Below, one piece after another: positions 1 to 11,199 of a stretch of 64,000 nt of DNA. The DNA is taken from assembly GCA_032164295.1 (NCBI GenBank), contig JAJHTX010000004.1, positions 1 to 64,000 of the forward strand. The letters run 5' to 3'. The notes beneath the pieces are model-generated. The model had not been told where the DNA came from. It was given only the letters and a program-made list of their open reading frames with translations, and made no database searches. This DNA is from Inonotus obliquus (Eukaryota > Basidiomycota > Agaricomycetes > Hymenochaetales > Hymenochaetaceae). A program made the position numbers and the translations under genes. Positions within the stretch are counted from its first letter, which is position 1. The number at the start of each line of letters is the position of its first letter.

Positions 1-309
1 GGAGAGCGTTGCTTATATGGTGCTCCGTGAGAGGGGTATACTAGGATTCTAGAAGCACTCTTCTTATAATATTATTTGAGCATCGATATAGCATCTCAGC
101 ATATACGACAGATCCAAGATCCAAAACAAAAAAGCAATGAGCACCAAGGTTTAAGTTATAGCTGAGGATAGATCACTGAGAATGTATTGAAATAATCCAT
201 CCATTAGCTGATAGAACTATGAGGTCTGCGCTGTATCGTCGTGTGGTAATCCATTTCTAATACATAGTAGCATAGAGTAAGACTACTCGCCATACCCGCA
301 CTTCGCGGA
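1..309. other. Window edge, no gene recognised
   Basis: This is the 3' flank of the SDR gene and the left edge of the window. I see no convincing coding exon, RNA gene or repeat in it. Confidence 0.5.
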
Positions 310-1307
310 TCACCATGAGCAATGCCCGCCGTCTATGAGGATACTAACGTGGAAAAGTGTCAGTGAGGCACTGGGTGCTGTGCGGTAGGCTACTTACTCG
401 CTACCCGTACAGAAAGATGAGGCATCCGACGCGAGCCAAACAGCTGCGCCTCTTACTTCGGAAGGTTTACCAATTCGCCCGAGAGGGTTCTGACCCGCCA
501 CCATAGTACCAAGCTCCGGCGCAGCGTCAACGTACGGTTTTATCATTCTAGCAAATGATACCGCGATTAGTTCACGTTCCGTTGAGCCAGTCTTAGAATA
601 GCTTACTCCGTAGCAAAATAACCGGGGGAAAGGGAGTTCACCCTAATTCCGTGAGGGGCGAGTTCGGCCGCCAAAGATCGCGCCATTTGCATTCCCGCTG
701 CCTTGCTCGTGCAATAAGTAAGAGTCGGAACTCCACGCAAAGTGCCGTGCCCGGAAATGGACGAAACGATCACAATGCTTCCATGATTTCCGTGCTTCAA
801 CATCTGCCTAGCCGCAGCCTGTACCGTATAGAAGGTCCCATTCACGTCAACATCCATCACTCTTTCAAACTGCTCAGCGGATAGTTCCAACGCAGGAAAT
901 ACTTGTACCACGCCGGCGGCAGCGATGCAAATATCGAGACGGCCTTCCTTGACGGCAATTTCTTCTATAGCGGTTCCGATTGCTTTATGGTCCGAGATAT
1001 CAGCGCTCTTGTACTCTAGCCGGGCACTCTCAGCCAGTCCAAGTCTGCACACATACGCTTGGGTTGCTCTCCAAGTGTCGTCCGGAGAAGAACTTCTCGC
1101 GACACAATAAACAGTAGCACCGGCTTCAGCTAGTGCTTCGGCTATTTCAAGTCCAAGTCCACGACCTCCGCCAGTGATGACAGCGACACGGCCCTCGAGA
1201 GAGAATTCCTTTTGAAAAAGCGTCGGTCTCGGGGCGACCAAGGGGTCTGTCGCAGCGCGAAGCGCAGCCTCCACCCCAATGGGCACGGTTACGTTGGAGG
1301 TAGACAT
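310..1307 (-). CDS. Short-chain dehydrogenase/reductase (classical SDR)
   Basis: NAD(P)-dependent oxidoreductase of the classical SDR family; the substrate cannot be told from sequence. Three exons were joined by hand (607-1307, 398-547, 310-343; introns 548-606 and 344-397, both GT-AG), giving 294 residues, normal for the family. The cofactor motif TGGGRGLG lies at residues 45-52, the structural Asn at about 156 (DVNG), and the catalytic pair YCTSK at 198-202. The C-terminus has the usual PLGRIGKPSEV and IDGG elements. The start is the ATG at 1305-1307; the upstream in-frame ATG at 1374-1376 would only add an atypical hydrophobic leader. There is no signal peptide, so it is probably cytosolic. 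A sugar/alcohol dehydrogenase or a 3-oxoacyl-ACP reductase-like role is equally possible. Confidence 0.9.
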
Positions 1308-2412
1308 GGTAGAGATGATATGGTGAATTTGGGAAGTTTCGTGAGTGAGTTGCAACAGTCCCATTAGAATATACATATATATGACGGTACTCGCCGCGAA
1401 CCGGATGAGATGCAGTAGCGTAAGCGCTTGGATGATTTGTTGAAGACGCGATAAAGTCTTCTAATTCGAAACAGAAAAGCTGGCCTGTAAGTCAAAGGAG
1501 AAAAGCTTTCTGCGGACCGGCAAACAAATGCCAAGAAGGGCAAGTCTAGTGTTTGGAAGGAGAGAACGGGTGGGTGTTTATGCGAGAAGTGACAGACTAG
1601 TAGCCTTGTATTCTTGCCAAACAGTTCAGTTGCCACCACCAGGGCTTTGCGGTGCCGTGAGATTCAGGGTGTCTATGCATGAAGATAGTTGAGGACTCCG
1701 CTAGGAAGGTTCAGAGTCAAAATGCAGGACTGACGTCGAGCTGGACATCGGCGACCATGAAAGAGGGAGCCACGCGCTAGTGTCTCGGGTAGTAGGGGTC
1801 GGTTAAGCCTCGCGCTCATGATCAATGGGACGCGTCGACTTACGTACGTGGAACCAGTGTCGCGTTGATCCACATGTATAACGCGATCACTCGAGGACAA
1901 TGATGCTCGTATACTGCAGATAAACGCGTGTCGGATTCATTGAAGTTGACCGGGTATCAAGCTCGTCCAGCCAAGCCAGGTAAACAGCAGAGAAAATTTA
2001 ACGTTGTGATGAGCAAGAAGTCCTCCGGCATCCCCGACCCCGACCCCCCAGGAGTTCGTTACGTACGTAAGCACATGAGTTTTTTTCACTCGCATTATCA
2101 CCCGCTTCTACTTAGCTTCCGGCCTAACCCAAGTACCTGTTCGGAGAGATGCCGTCGCTCAAGGCAACATATCGTTTGCCCTTGGATTCTTCGAGGACGG
2201 CAAGCTTTCTACACGTTGCCAGTCGCGCGTTTTGCACGTAAGATGGCCGCGCACCCTATATGTACTGCCTTGCCAACCCGTTGCCTCATGGCATCTTTTC
2301 GGTGAATCTACAGTCAACAGTTTCACACTCTTTGTCACAGATATAAAGGCAAAGGTCGCGATAAGTCGTGGTCAATCCCGTAAACCTTTGGCAACCCCTT
2401 CAGACCACCGCC
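1308..2412. other. Intergenic between SDR (-) and membrane protein (+)
   Basis: This is the shared 5' region of two divergent genes. Short open frames occur on both strands, but none has splice-consistent extension or recognisable domains. I support no gene here. Confidence 0.45.
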
Positions 2413-3191
2413 ATGGCTTTTTATCCCTCACTTCGCGCGTTTTTGTATGTTGTCCTAGTAAGCCTATCGATTCCATCATATCGACTGTATCCTAATCCGA
2501 ATGTCAGTGGTTCTTCTCGGTTGTTCTGCTTGGCCTCACCGCTGCCCGAATTCATTATACGACGCATTTGGAGCCTTGGGATCCTCTCAACAACGGTCAA
2601 AGGTTCCATGGTGCGCCGAGTTCTGATTCACTACTCGGTATTCCCGTCTCACATAAATTTCGTTCGATCCGCTATTCAGATCCAATTGTTGCTGAGCTTC
2701 TCGTTTGCTCAATCTTATCGATCATTTGGTCCCCACTTGTGTAAGAGTCTATTTATCATTGCCGTGTCACTGCGCTAATCATGGAACACATAGGATACAT
2801 ATGATTCACGGTCGCCGCGAATATCGCTTTCTCTCACTCGTCTGGCATGAGTTACTCGGGCTTGGCATACTCTGGCTCATGTGGCTCGTGGGAGCTGCCG
2901 TTTCGACAGTAAGTTTTGTTTAAAGGTATTATGCGTTTGATCGGATGTTAACTGCAACCATAGCACATATGGCCAAATTTGCCTAGCTTCTGTTCGCAGT
3001 ATCTCGCTTGCCGTGTTCTTACCGCAATGGTCGCCTTTGCATGGCTTGGATGGATTACTGTTACCGCCCTCGTCGTCACAACGCTCCTCTTTGCTACCAC
3101 AAACAGCTCATGGTCGGACCCTGCACACGGACATTGGACTCGCGAGGACAGAAACCCTCGAATGAGCGAATATTCTCAGTACAGTGTATAA
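2413..3191 (+). CDS. Four-transmembrane-helix protein, MARVEL-like
   Basis: Small integral membrane protein of 206 residues from four exons: 2413-2457, 2508-2740, 2794-2908 and 2964-3191. The introns are 50-55 nt, and the first has a CTAAT branch site. Hydrophobic helices fall near residues 8-27 (LYVVLWFFSVVLLGLTAA), about 78-98, about 108-130, and 145-172 (AMVAFAWLGWITVTALVV). A polar loop between helices 1 and 2 carries a Trp/Asn-rich stretch. The tail of about 30 residues is hydrophilic and ends SEYSQYSV. Four helices with short loops and both termini cytosolic match fungal MARVEL-type proteins of the plasma membrane, but no diagnostic residue proves the family. The function is unknown. 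Confidence 0.75.
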
Positions 3192-3847
3192 AACGTTGCT
3201 TTCGACACAGTCGATAGGAACGAGGGTGGGAACGTCTATGAGAACAGCTGGGTGAAGTGAAGAGCTAAATTATTAATCTGTTTGTGTTGCTGCTTTGCTA
3301 GATGACCTTATGTAATTGTATTGTTCCCAGGGTGTGACATTAGTCATTGGTGATGATGTTTATGTGACATACGAAAGAGGATAGAGTCCGAGTCTGTGAC
3401 ATCATCTATACTCAGAAGAGAAATTTGTACAATAAATAAAATTAGAAATAGAAATGATTGTCGTCGATGACATCTCTTTGACGGGGAAGGGATCGACACA
3501 CATGACATCAATCCAGCCATCCCCATCAATATTAATATATTATTCCCGCTCCTGCAGTATTACCTTATCCTCGCTCAGTAACAGTAACAAGAGAGGAGGA
3601 GAGGAGAGGGTATTGTTTATGTAATCACCTTTGTCGTTTGATTTGGTAATCCCGTGCTGAGAAGCCAACACCACCCAAGAAAAGCACAGGAACAACAACA
3701 CAGAACTCATTCCTTCACTTCACATTCACAAACATCCATCCATCGCCTCTCATTATCTACCGCCCGCCGCCTTTGCAATTCTCCAGGGTGCAATTCAGAA
3801 CAATATCTATCACCCCGTCGGAACGGAAACCATTTGCCAAGTAGGAA
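3192..3847. promoter_or_regulatory. Upstream/5'UTR region of C2H2 gene A
   Basis: No coding exon is supported. The strand turns purine-rich (GAGAGGAGG-type runs near 3590-3610) and then CA-rich before the ATG at 3848, as is usual for a long fungal 5' leader. Confidence 0.3.
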
Positions 3848-6489
3848 ATGGAGACGCTAACAGTCGATGGCTCGACTCTCCCTGGGCTCAAAGATCTTTT
3901 TCCAGGTATGCCCACCTCTTCCTCCACTTGCTCAAAAGGTTGCACGCATTCTAAACTCATCTACCAGAGCATTTCTTCGAGCAGCAGGAGCAGTCAATCC
4001 ACGCTTCACAACAACAAACTGCAATGTTGCCTCAAATGTCTGACTCCGCACCTCCGTTATCACATCCTCAACAGCAGCAAGATTTCGACGCACAGCAGCA
4101 GGAACTGCATTCCTCAATGAACAATGGCATTCAGAATGGCGCATATTTGCAGCATATCTCTCAGATGCAAGGAAGAGGAAATGCTGACAGACGAACCAGT
4201 AGACGAGGCCACGATGCTGCGCAAGCGCACACTACCGGTCATCCGCAGCCCCAGGACCCCTATTTTTATCCAATGACTCCTAGTGGACCTCTGCAGCCGT
4301 TTACAGCCCCGACAGATGTACATTTACACCTACCTGGCGCTGTGCAATCCCGTGAAAGTTCGGGCGAACCTGAAGGCGACGAAGAGGCGGATGGTCCAGC
4401 TGATGGCGAAAAGCGGCGACACCCTTGTCCGCGCTGTGGTAAGCGCTTTAATCGCCCAAGCTCGTTGAAAATTCACCTCAACACGCATACGGGCGCAAAA
4501 CGTGAGTTGTTAGATTTCTGCGCCTATGGATCTGCGCCAGACGATCGCCGTGAAAATCCGATTAACATTGCCCGGCATTTTTTCTCCTCTTCGTAACTCC
4601 CTTGTGCGTAATTGTTTGCTGACAACATTGCCTCGACAGCCTACATCTGTCCTTTCCAAGGTTGCGGACGTACGTTCAACGTATCATCCAACATGCGACG
4701 ACACTTTCGCAACCACGCTCGCCGCCCTCCACCACCTCCGCTACCGCAGAATAGCATTTATCCCTTTCCCGCTGCCAGAATTGAGGTTCAGCAACAGCAG
4801 TGTGACCGTGCACGGCCTTCACAAAATAATCTGAAATCGCACCATCAGCCGCATTCTCTTCCTGCGAGTTATGGTAATAGCGTCACTCCTCCCTTCGATT
4901 ACTCAAACCAATTCTATCCCCCTAATTCGGATGTTCGAATTGGAAACTCTGATCTGCATCATCAACGATTATCCGGCGGTGCACTGATAACACCGCCGTA
5001 TACGAACGAAGGGGATGAGCACGATCAAGATGATATTGCGCAAAAGAGCCTTTTTACGTCGATGGGAGCGTACGACATGTTTGGTCCTAGAATCGGACAT
5101 CCCGGTCCACAGCCGTTGCATAGTTCACAGCATATTAATTCGCAGGGAAGCATGATCAGTACACAAAGACCTGCGGCAATTCCACGCGGAATAGGCCCTG
5201 GGCCACCTCCGATGTTCCCTGTCGATCCTTCCCTTGTTGACCGTCATGATGGAAATGATGCCGATGCTGATGGCGAAGCTGATGCTGATGGCGAGGTTGA
5301 CCCTGACCTGGAAGCCGTTGAGGTTCGAAGGGAGACTGAGATTGTCGGAGGTGCAGTGACGAGGAGATTCGGACCGTCGACATCTAATACTCGCTCTTCC
5401 CCGAGCTCTAGAGTTGACCTCGACCCAAGGAGAAAGCAGCACCTTCTCGGATCTACAAACCCTGCTGCCATACCTTTCCCTGGCCCTGGTCTCACCTTCA
5501 GTCACGGTGGCTTTTCAGCTGAACCCTCGAACACAACGGGCGGGGTGGAATATCGACAGATGCTTGCCCTAGATTCTAGCAGCGACTCGTCGCATGTTGC
5601 ACCGTATGCAGATCAATATCCAATGCAGTATTCTCAGCAAGGTCGACCATATCAGCGGCAGGTTTTCGCCCCGCACAGGATGGACATGGGCACTAGGCAG
5701 CATAGTGGTAACCCACAATATCATCAAACGTATCCAAGTCACCCTTATCCCAACTCGGTGCACTATGCCACGTATTCAGACCAGCAACCTCATTTCGGTA
5801 CGTTCAATCTACCCAACGGCCATAACTTAGCGGGCACTGCTAATGGTTATGGAAATGGGCATGATGTCCATCATGAGGCCATGGGTGGAGTGATCCATGC
5901 ACCGAGCAATGCACGGATAGCGCGCAACTTCGGAAATCGAGCTGGCGCAGAAAGAATCAAGTCCGCCGGCACGAATGGAATTGGGAAAACGTCGAAAAGT
6001 ACTCCCGGAACCGCACCTGCACCACCTTATGAATTATACTCTCATGTGCCGCGCGAGCCTCTCGACGTCAAACAGAATGCAAAGTTAACCATAGGACATG
6101 TTGATACTCGGGCAACTGGGAAGAATGCGGATAACAAAGAGGATGAGGAAGCTGATGGAGAGGAGGATGAGGAAAGCGATGATGAGGCTGACTATGATGA
6201 TGATGATGACGACGACGACGACGAATACACGGGCAGGCCCGTGTCAAAGAAGTCGAAAGCTTCAAAACGCAATGCAACCGCCGCGGTGCGGTCGCGTCCT
6301 AAGAGCAGCGGAAATCCAACAGGACGCGGTAGGGGAAGACCTCGAAAGTCGGCACCTGCGGCCATCCTAAAGGACGAGGCTAAATACGACAAGACGGATA
6401 CCGGAGCCCAGAATGATGCTGATTCTCCTGGAGGAGTTGAAATTGGTGGAAGGATTCTACGCAAGAGGCGAAGAGCTAGCGCACGCTAA
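3848..6489 (+). CDS. C2H2 zinc-finger transcription factor, paralogue A
   Basis: Nuclear DNA-binding regulator of 813 residues in three exons: 3848-3905, 3968-4501 and 4640-6489. Two C2H2 fingers sit near residues 180-230. The first is C-x2-C-x12-H-x3-H (CPRCGKRFNRPSSLKIH); the second starts YICPFQGCGRTFN and ends MRRHFRNH. They are joined by an HTGAKP linker, and intron 2 cuts the linker's Pro codon. The N-terminus carries LPGLKDLFP followed by EHFFE, split by intron 1. Downstream are Gln/His/Pro-rich disordered regions, an acidic segment with an Asp run encoded by GAT/GAC triplets (6193-6225), and a basic, AT-hook-like GRGRGRPRKS near the C-terminus. Its sister gene at 14438-18641 has the same layout. 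Target genes are unknown; agaric C2H2 factors often act in development, but I cannot assign that here. Confidence 0.9.
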
Positions 6490-7700
6490 GGTGTCGGACG
6501 CATGTCGACTTTGGAGGGCGAAACAACTCTGGCTTGCATCAACGGGATCAGCACAGAGCTAGTCGCGGAGATCACATCGGGATTAACATTGACGCGGGTT
6601 CGACTTCTCGACCCTGTCTTCTTCTGCCCTCCCTCTGCTGAGTTATCTTTTCATTTAATACAATACTTTATGTCCCTTTCAATCGTACTCTAGGTATCCT
6701 CAAGAGCACTTTGGAAGTATAATACAGTGCCTCTTTACGCGTCGGTCTTCTTTTTGCATAACTCCGCGGTTCTATCGTTCAGATATCCTCATTCCCCTTC
6801 CTTCTGCACATTCTTATTCACATATTTATATGTATTCTAGTGTAACTATGAGAAAGCCGATGGTTCGTGTCCCTTCGCGTCGCTTGCTTGTGTGGGTTGG
6901 CAGCCTACGGATTCCGTTCACATGCATGCATAGCCCATCCGTCGAATGCAACTCTAACATCCGACAAAAGGCTCATCATCCATAGACCCTAACAGGCGAT
7001 TGAAAAGTCAATAAAGTGCAAGAACTCGAAGAACAGCAAGAGAGACTAGATGTCCATGAGTTTGCTCCAATCAGATCGTCGTTTTCGCTTTCAGTTGCCA
7101 CGAATAAACCGTAGGTCATAAGACCGATCTCTTTAGGAATATGTGAGGGACGGAGAGGTTTCGGTCTTCTGTTTACGGGCGACAACACACAACTATCTGT
7201 AACTTTCATGCGATGCGCTGGAGCTATATCTACAATGTTTGACAGCACAGGCCGATTGTAATTAGTGCGCATCCCATAACGTAATATTACTTGTCCCATT
7301 CTAACGTGTTTAACTTTCATGATTGTCACTTCTGCACCATAGTACAGTACATCAAGCACTAGACCTATCCGTCCATGTTGCCCTTTCCTGTCTCTTATCG
7401 CATCTCGGCTTCTCTTCGTCGGGCAGGGTACCCGTTTCCGAGATAAGTTCAACAAGATCCACACTTCTTGAGCGGTCGTCCTCGAAATTCTCTGAATCCT
7501 CCTCATCGCACGTATCGACAACGCTACCGGCCATTTCTTCGATACGCGGGTCGCTTTCGGGGTCTCTGCAGCATCGACCGACACAGTTACAACTGTAACT
7601 GCACCCACGTCTGAACAGCGCAGAATGAAAATGACTACGGTGGCCGCCGTATGGATGGTAGCGCAAATACTTTCCGAAGCAAGTGCCGGGGTGGGCCTCT
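6490..7700. other. 3' flank of C2H2 gene A; unresolved minus-strand open frames
   Basis: Apart from the 3'UTR, minus-strand frames at 6976-7608 and 7352-7666 look weakly coding; the second has an acidic run CDEEDSENFEDD. I could not connect them by credible splice sites to a start or to a known domain. They may be the tail of the decayed frame at about 7700-8130, or chance. Confidence 0.25.
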
Positions 7701-8130
7701 CACCTCGCGAGGCAGTTCATGACGCTCACAAATATGTCCTTCACCTCCGCGGTGCCCGTGACCGCGACTATCACCCGAACCTACAAATGGACACGGATTG
7801 TATCCAAGGGACTCGCATCTTTCTCGATGCCCTTTTGAAAGGCTACCACGTTGCATGCGAAAAGCGTTGCCTATGTCGAGTCGCGATGATCTATGAGAGC
7901 GACTATTGAAATCACTTCGCCGCGAATGGTGATGAGAGAGATTTGGGTGAGGTGGACGGAAACGGTGCATGCCAAGATGATTTCAAGTGTGAAAACCAAA
8001 GCCTAGAACCCCACGTCCGAAGCCAAGTATAGCTGTGGGAGGAAGATGCAAAGATGGCCGAGGATCTTGACCGTGCATTGATGCCTCAGGCGAAACAAAG
8101 TGATCAATGTGGCAAAAGATACCTTGAACA
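7700..8130 (-). pseudogene. Possible decayed membrane-protein fragment
   Basis: One minus-strand frame stays protein-like over about 430 nt but is interrupted three times by TAG. Its hydrophobic stretches include LGHLCIFLPQLYLASDVGF and TLEIILACTVSVHL, suggesting at least two membrane helices. Each TAG could also be read as the end of an intron (tctag, catag, tttgtag), but matching donors were not found. I do not recognise a family, and a chance open frame is possible. Confidence 0.25.
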
Positions 8131-8616
8131 TGCGGTTGAAAGCCCCTTCCGCTATGAGCGTGGAGGTCGATGGAGAGACTCAGAGTGCGAGTGTGTCATC
8201 GAGAGCATATTCCAGACAGAATAAAGGCCGCTCCTTTTATGCACTTTCAATGTGCTGCGTAATCGTCCTTCCGCAGGCCGTCGGTACCGTCAATTCCATT
8301 CAGCTGAGGCCCGTCCCCGAATCATTCTGATCATTGCACAGTGAGTACCATGCATGCCTTCACATAGCAATGGGATATAGTTCATTCATATGCAACTCCT
8401 GGCACACACCGATGTTTACCTGAACGAAATCGAGAGGAAAAGGACATTTACGTACAGTAAGAGAAGGATAGGAAACCTCATCACCCACATTCCGCAGTCA
8501 CTTGTACAAGCAGACACGCCCACCGGAGTTGATTTTCGATGACTTACATGCTAGTCACGTGCCTCACAATATCTCTTGTGTACTGGACACAACTTCAACT
8601 TCAACTTCCTTTGACA
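8131..8616. other. Upstream region of the Crinkler-like gene
   Basis: No coding exon is supported here. CAAC/TTCAACTTC repeats lie just before the ATG at 8617. Nothing else stands out. Confidence 0.3.
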
Positions 8617-11199
8617 ATGGCTCCAGAAATTCGCTATGTCGTCTACATGCCTTCTACCAAAAGGGCCACCCCTTGGCCCCTTCTCGTCGAAGCCGGGGCA
8701 GATGTCGCAGCTTTGATAAAGAAGATTCGTAATGACGACGAGTTGAAAAGAGATGTGGAATCTGAGAACGTTTATCTCTACAAGGTCAGTTATTTATCCG
8801 CAGCAGAAGTCTGTCGTTCTGACATACGACCACCCTTCCACAGTGTGGTATGCTGGATGTGAGACCCCCTGGTGATGCCGGGTGTTATCAGGAGGCCATC
8901 AATTGGCTTTATACCAACAAGAATAAGGAGGATGTCCATATGACCGGCTCAATGCCCCTACAGCATTATTTCCCTTCTGGGCCCGCGGCCCCCGGCAAGT
9001 CAAAGATAGACGTGATTGTCGCTACCGAGTCAAGTGTGTCATTCTCATCACTCAGGTATTCTAGGGGTCTCACCCGCATGTTTACAGTTTTGGAGTCTCT
9101 CGACGAGATTTCAAGAGCAGACTCCGATGGAGGTTTAACGCCTAGGGTATCAGCTGCCTTTCTGGCAGACACTGCAAGATCAGGCACGGCGAAGCTCCGC
9201 GCACACTCCGATGCCGTTCCTCCAGCTTGGAAACAGGTGACGAATGGAGCAGAGCCGACATTGGAAGAATTTTATGCGACTCAGAGAAAGCGGACCTTCG
9301 AAGATTCGTGACGCGATTCACATTCGTGAACATTATCGATTTCTTGTCGAACGTATCATAGATTTTCAGACTTTTAAATCTCATTCGGGGATTATTATTT
9401 CCGGACAGCCCGGAACCGGTTCGTCTTTCTTACCCCATCTCTTTGTTCTTTCAATGTGGTATTCACGTCTGTCAGGAAAAAGTACCTTTCTGTGGTTCCT
9501 CCTAACCTGTCTTATGACAAAGGGCGTACCTATCGTATTCCACTGGGCGAAACATTCATTTTTCTTCGAAAACGGGAGTATATCGATTGCAACAGACCCT
9601 GAACCAAGAGAACCTCCTACATCAGCATCGAACCAAGTAATATGGAGTTTGGTCGATGCAGATGCTGATAGTCAGGAACCTGCACCTAGCTTAACGGGCA
9701 TTAACAATAAGCGTATATTTTGTGTCCAAGCGTCGTCCCCGAACAGAAAACGATACAGTAATTGGAGGAAGCAATGTGGCGCGCTGATGTGGGGCATGTC
9801 TCTGTGGTCAGTGGAGGAGCTGCTTGAGGGGTCTGTCTATGCTTTCTGAAATTCTGATTCAATCACTGATTTTCACCCCAGGCTGAAGCACCATAATGAT
9901 TATCCGAATTTTATGCAGTGCCTCAATAGCGCTTTGGAAGCGGCAAAATGCGGAGACCTGGTGAAGAATGCAACTCGCTATGACAGGCTGATTTTTGAGC
10001 CAACTTTGACCACGACCATGGCAGTGGAGAATACTGAGTTCCGGGAACGTATGCCTGAATGGACGAAGTCCATCGTCCTTGAGTTCGGAAAGGATGGTGA
10101 TAGTTGGTCACAGCCTGCGGACATTGTCAAGAAACTGGTCAACAATGCGGTCATGAAATTTGGGGAGGCGAGTCGTGACATTAACCAAGCTATTTTCTGG
10201 TCCTACGAAGTCTTCGAGTCGAATTTTAACAAGGTGCTGCAAGCGGCTTCGAATACATCGAAAGTAGATGACATGATGACCGCCCTAATGAGAATTGGAG
10301 AAGACGACTATTCGAGTGGAGAGGGTATTTCTCATCTCTTTGCTGTTGAGCCGCGATATACCGAGTGGCATGATAGTTTTGTACCGAAGTTCAAATCTGG
10401 CCCGATCGGAGAGCGGGTGAAGAATACTTTCCAGATAATGAAAATCGAGAACGCCAAGAAGTTCGTGAACAGTTACAGGATTTATCCGGCAGCTTCTGCA
10501 TTGGTGGGTTGGATTTTCGAAGACGTCGCGATATGCGAAATCGCTTCGTGCGAACGAGCCTTCGAGCTTTACGGAATGAAAGAGGAACCGGGACTCAAGC
10601 GCAAGCACTCGTCAACGTCGCCGGGACCTCAAACTAGGGCGAGAGGCAAGAAACCTCAGAACACGTCAACGTCGACGACGACGAGTCAACCAGTGCCGAC
10701 AGGTTCTTCAGCGACGGAGTTCACAAAATTTGTAACTCTGGGCAAACCATGCCCAGATGTGTTTTCGCTCCCGAGAGTTAGCAAAGGAATTGTGCCGTAT
10801 GAGAAGGTCGACCTTATTCCCTTGCACCTCAACATTCCAGAGTGTGTATTCCGTCCGAAGCCAAAAAATAACGCTCTCTTTGATGCGATCTGTTTTCAAC
10901 GGGACGAACCTGATAACAACTGTGGCACAATTTGGGTCATTCAGGCAACAATTTCTGATGAGCATGACGGCAAGAAAGCTGGTTTTGACCATGTCAAAGA
11001 GTTCAAAGATCTCGCCACAAGGTGGCTCGGGCAGAATGGGGCGGTGGGCGAAGCAACTATCGCTATCAAGTATCTTCTGGTTACTCCTGAACCTCGAAAG
11101 GATAAAAAGAAACAGCGCGTATGGAAGATGGAGAAGACAGGCTGGGATGGAGTGAAGGGGGAGGTCTTCTGTGTGTTTCTTGATCTTGACATTTTTTAG
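8617..11199 (+). CDS. Crinkler-type (CRN-like) NTPase with C-terminal nuclease-like domain, possibly frame-broken
   Basis: Multi-exon protein with the CRN architecture: a header domain, a P-loop NTPase and a REase-like C-terminus. Exon 1 (8617-8784) and exon 2 (from 8844) encode a header ending with the phrase DVIVAT. The Walker A motif GQPGTGKST is assembled across an intron (9419-9475). A further intron at 9831-9881 leads into the last exon (9882-11199). There a Lys/Ser/Thr-rich linker with a basic patch (KRKHSSTSPG) precedes the terminal domain, with FDAICFQ, then IWVIQATISDEH, then a Lys-rich helix, as in the PD-(D/E)xK-like module of fungal CRNs. A 54-nt stop-free intron near 9035-9088 is likely but ambiguous. 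The frame entering 9300 meets TGA at 9309-9311, while the protein-like frame continues shifted with RDAIHIREHY, so a small indel is suspected. In oomycetes such proteins are effectors; in fungi the role is unclear. Confidence 0.8.

Noticed and set aside
6068..6464. Minus-strand Ser- and His-rich frames under C2H2 gene A
   Set aside because: They are the antisense of the GAT/GAC Asp repeats and basic tail of the real gene.
6590..6625. tRNA-like B-box sequence (GGTTCGACTTC)
   Set aside because: No A-box or cloverleaf could be built around it.
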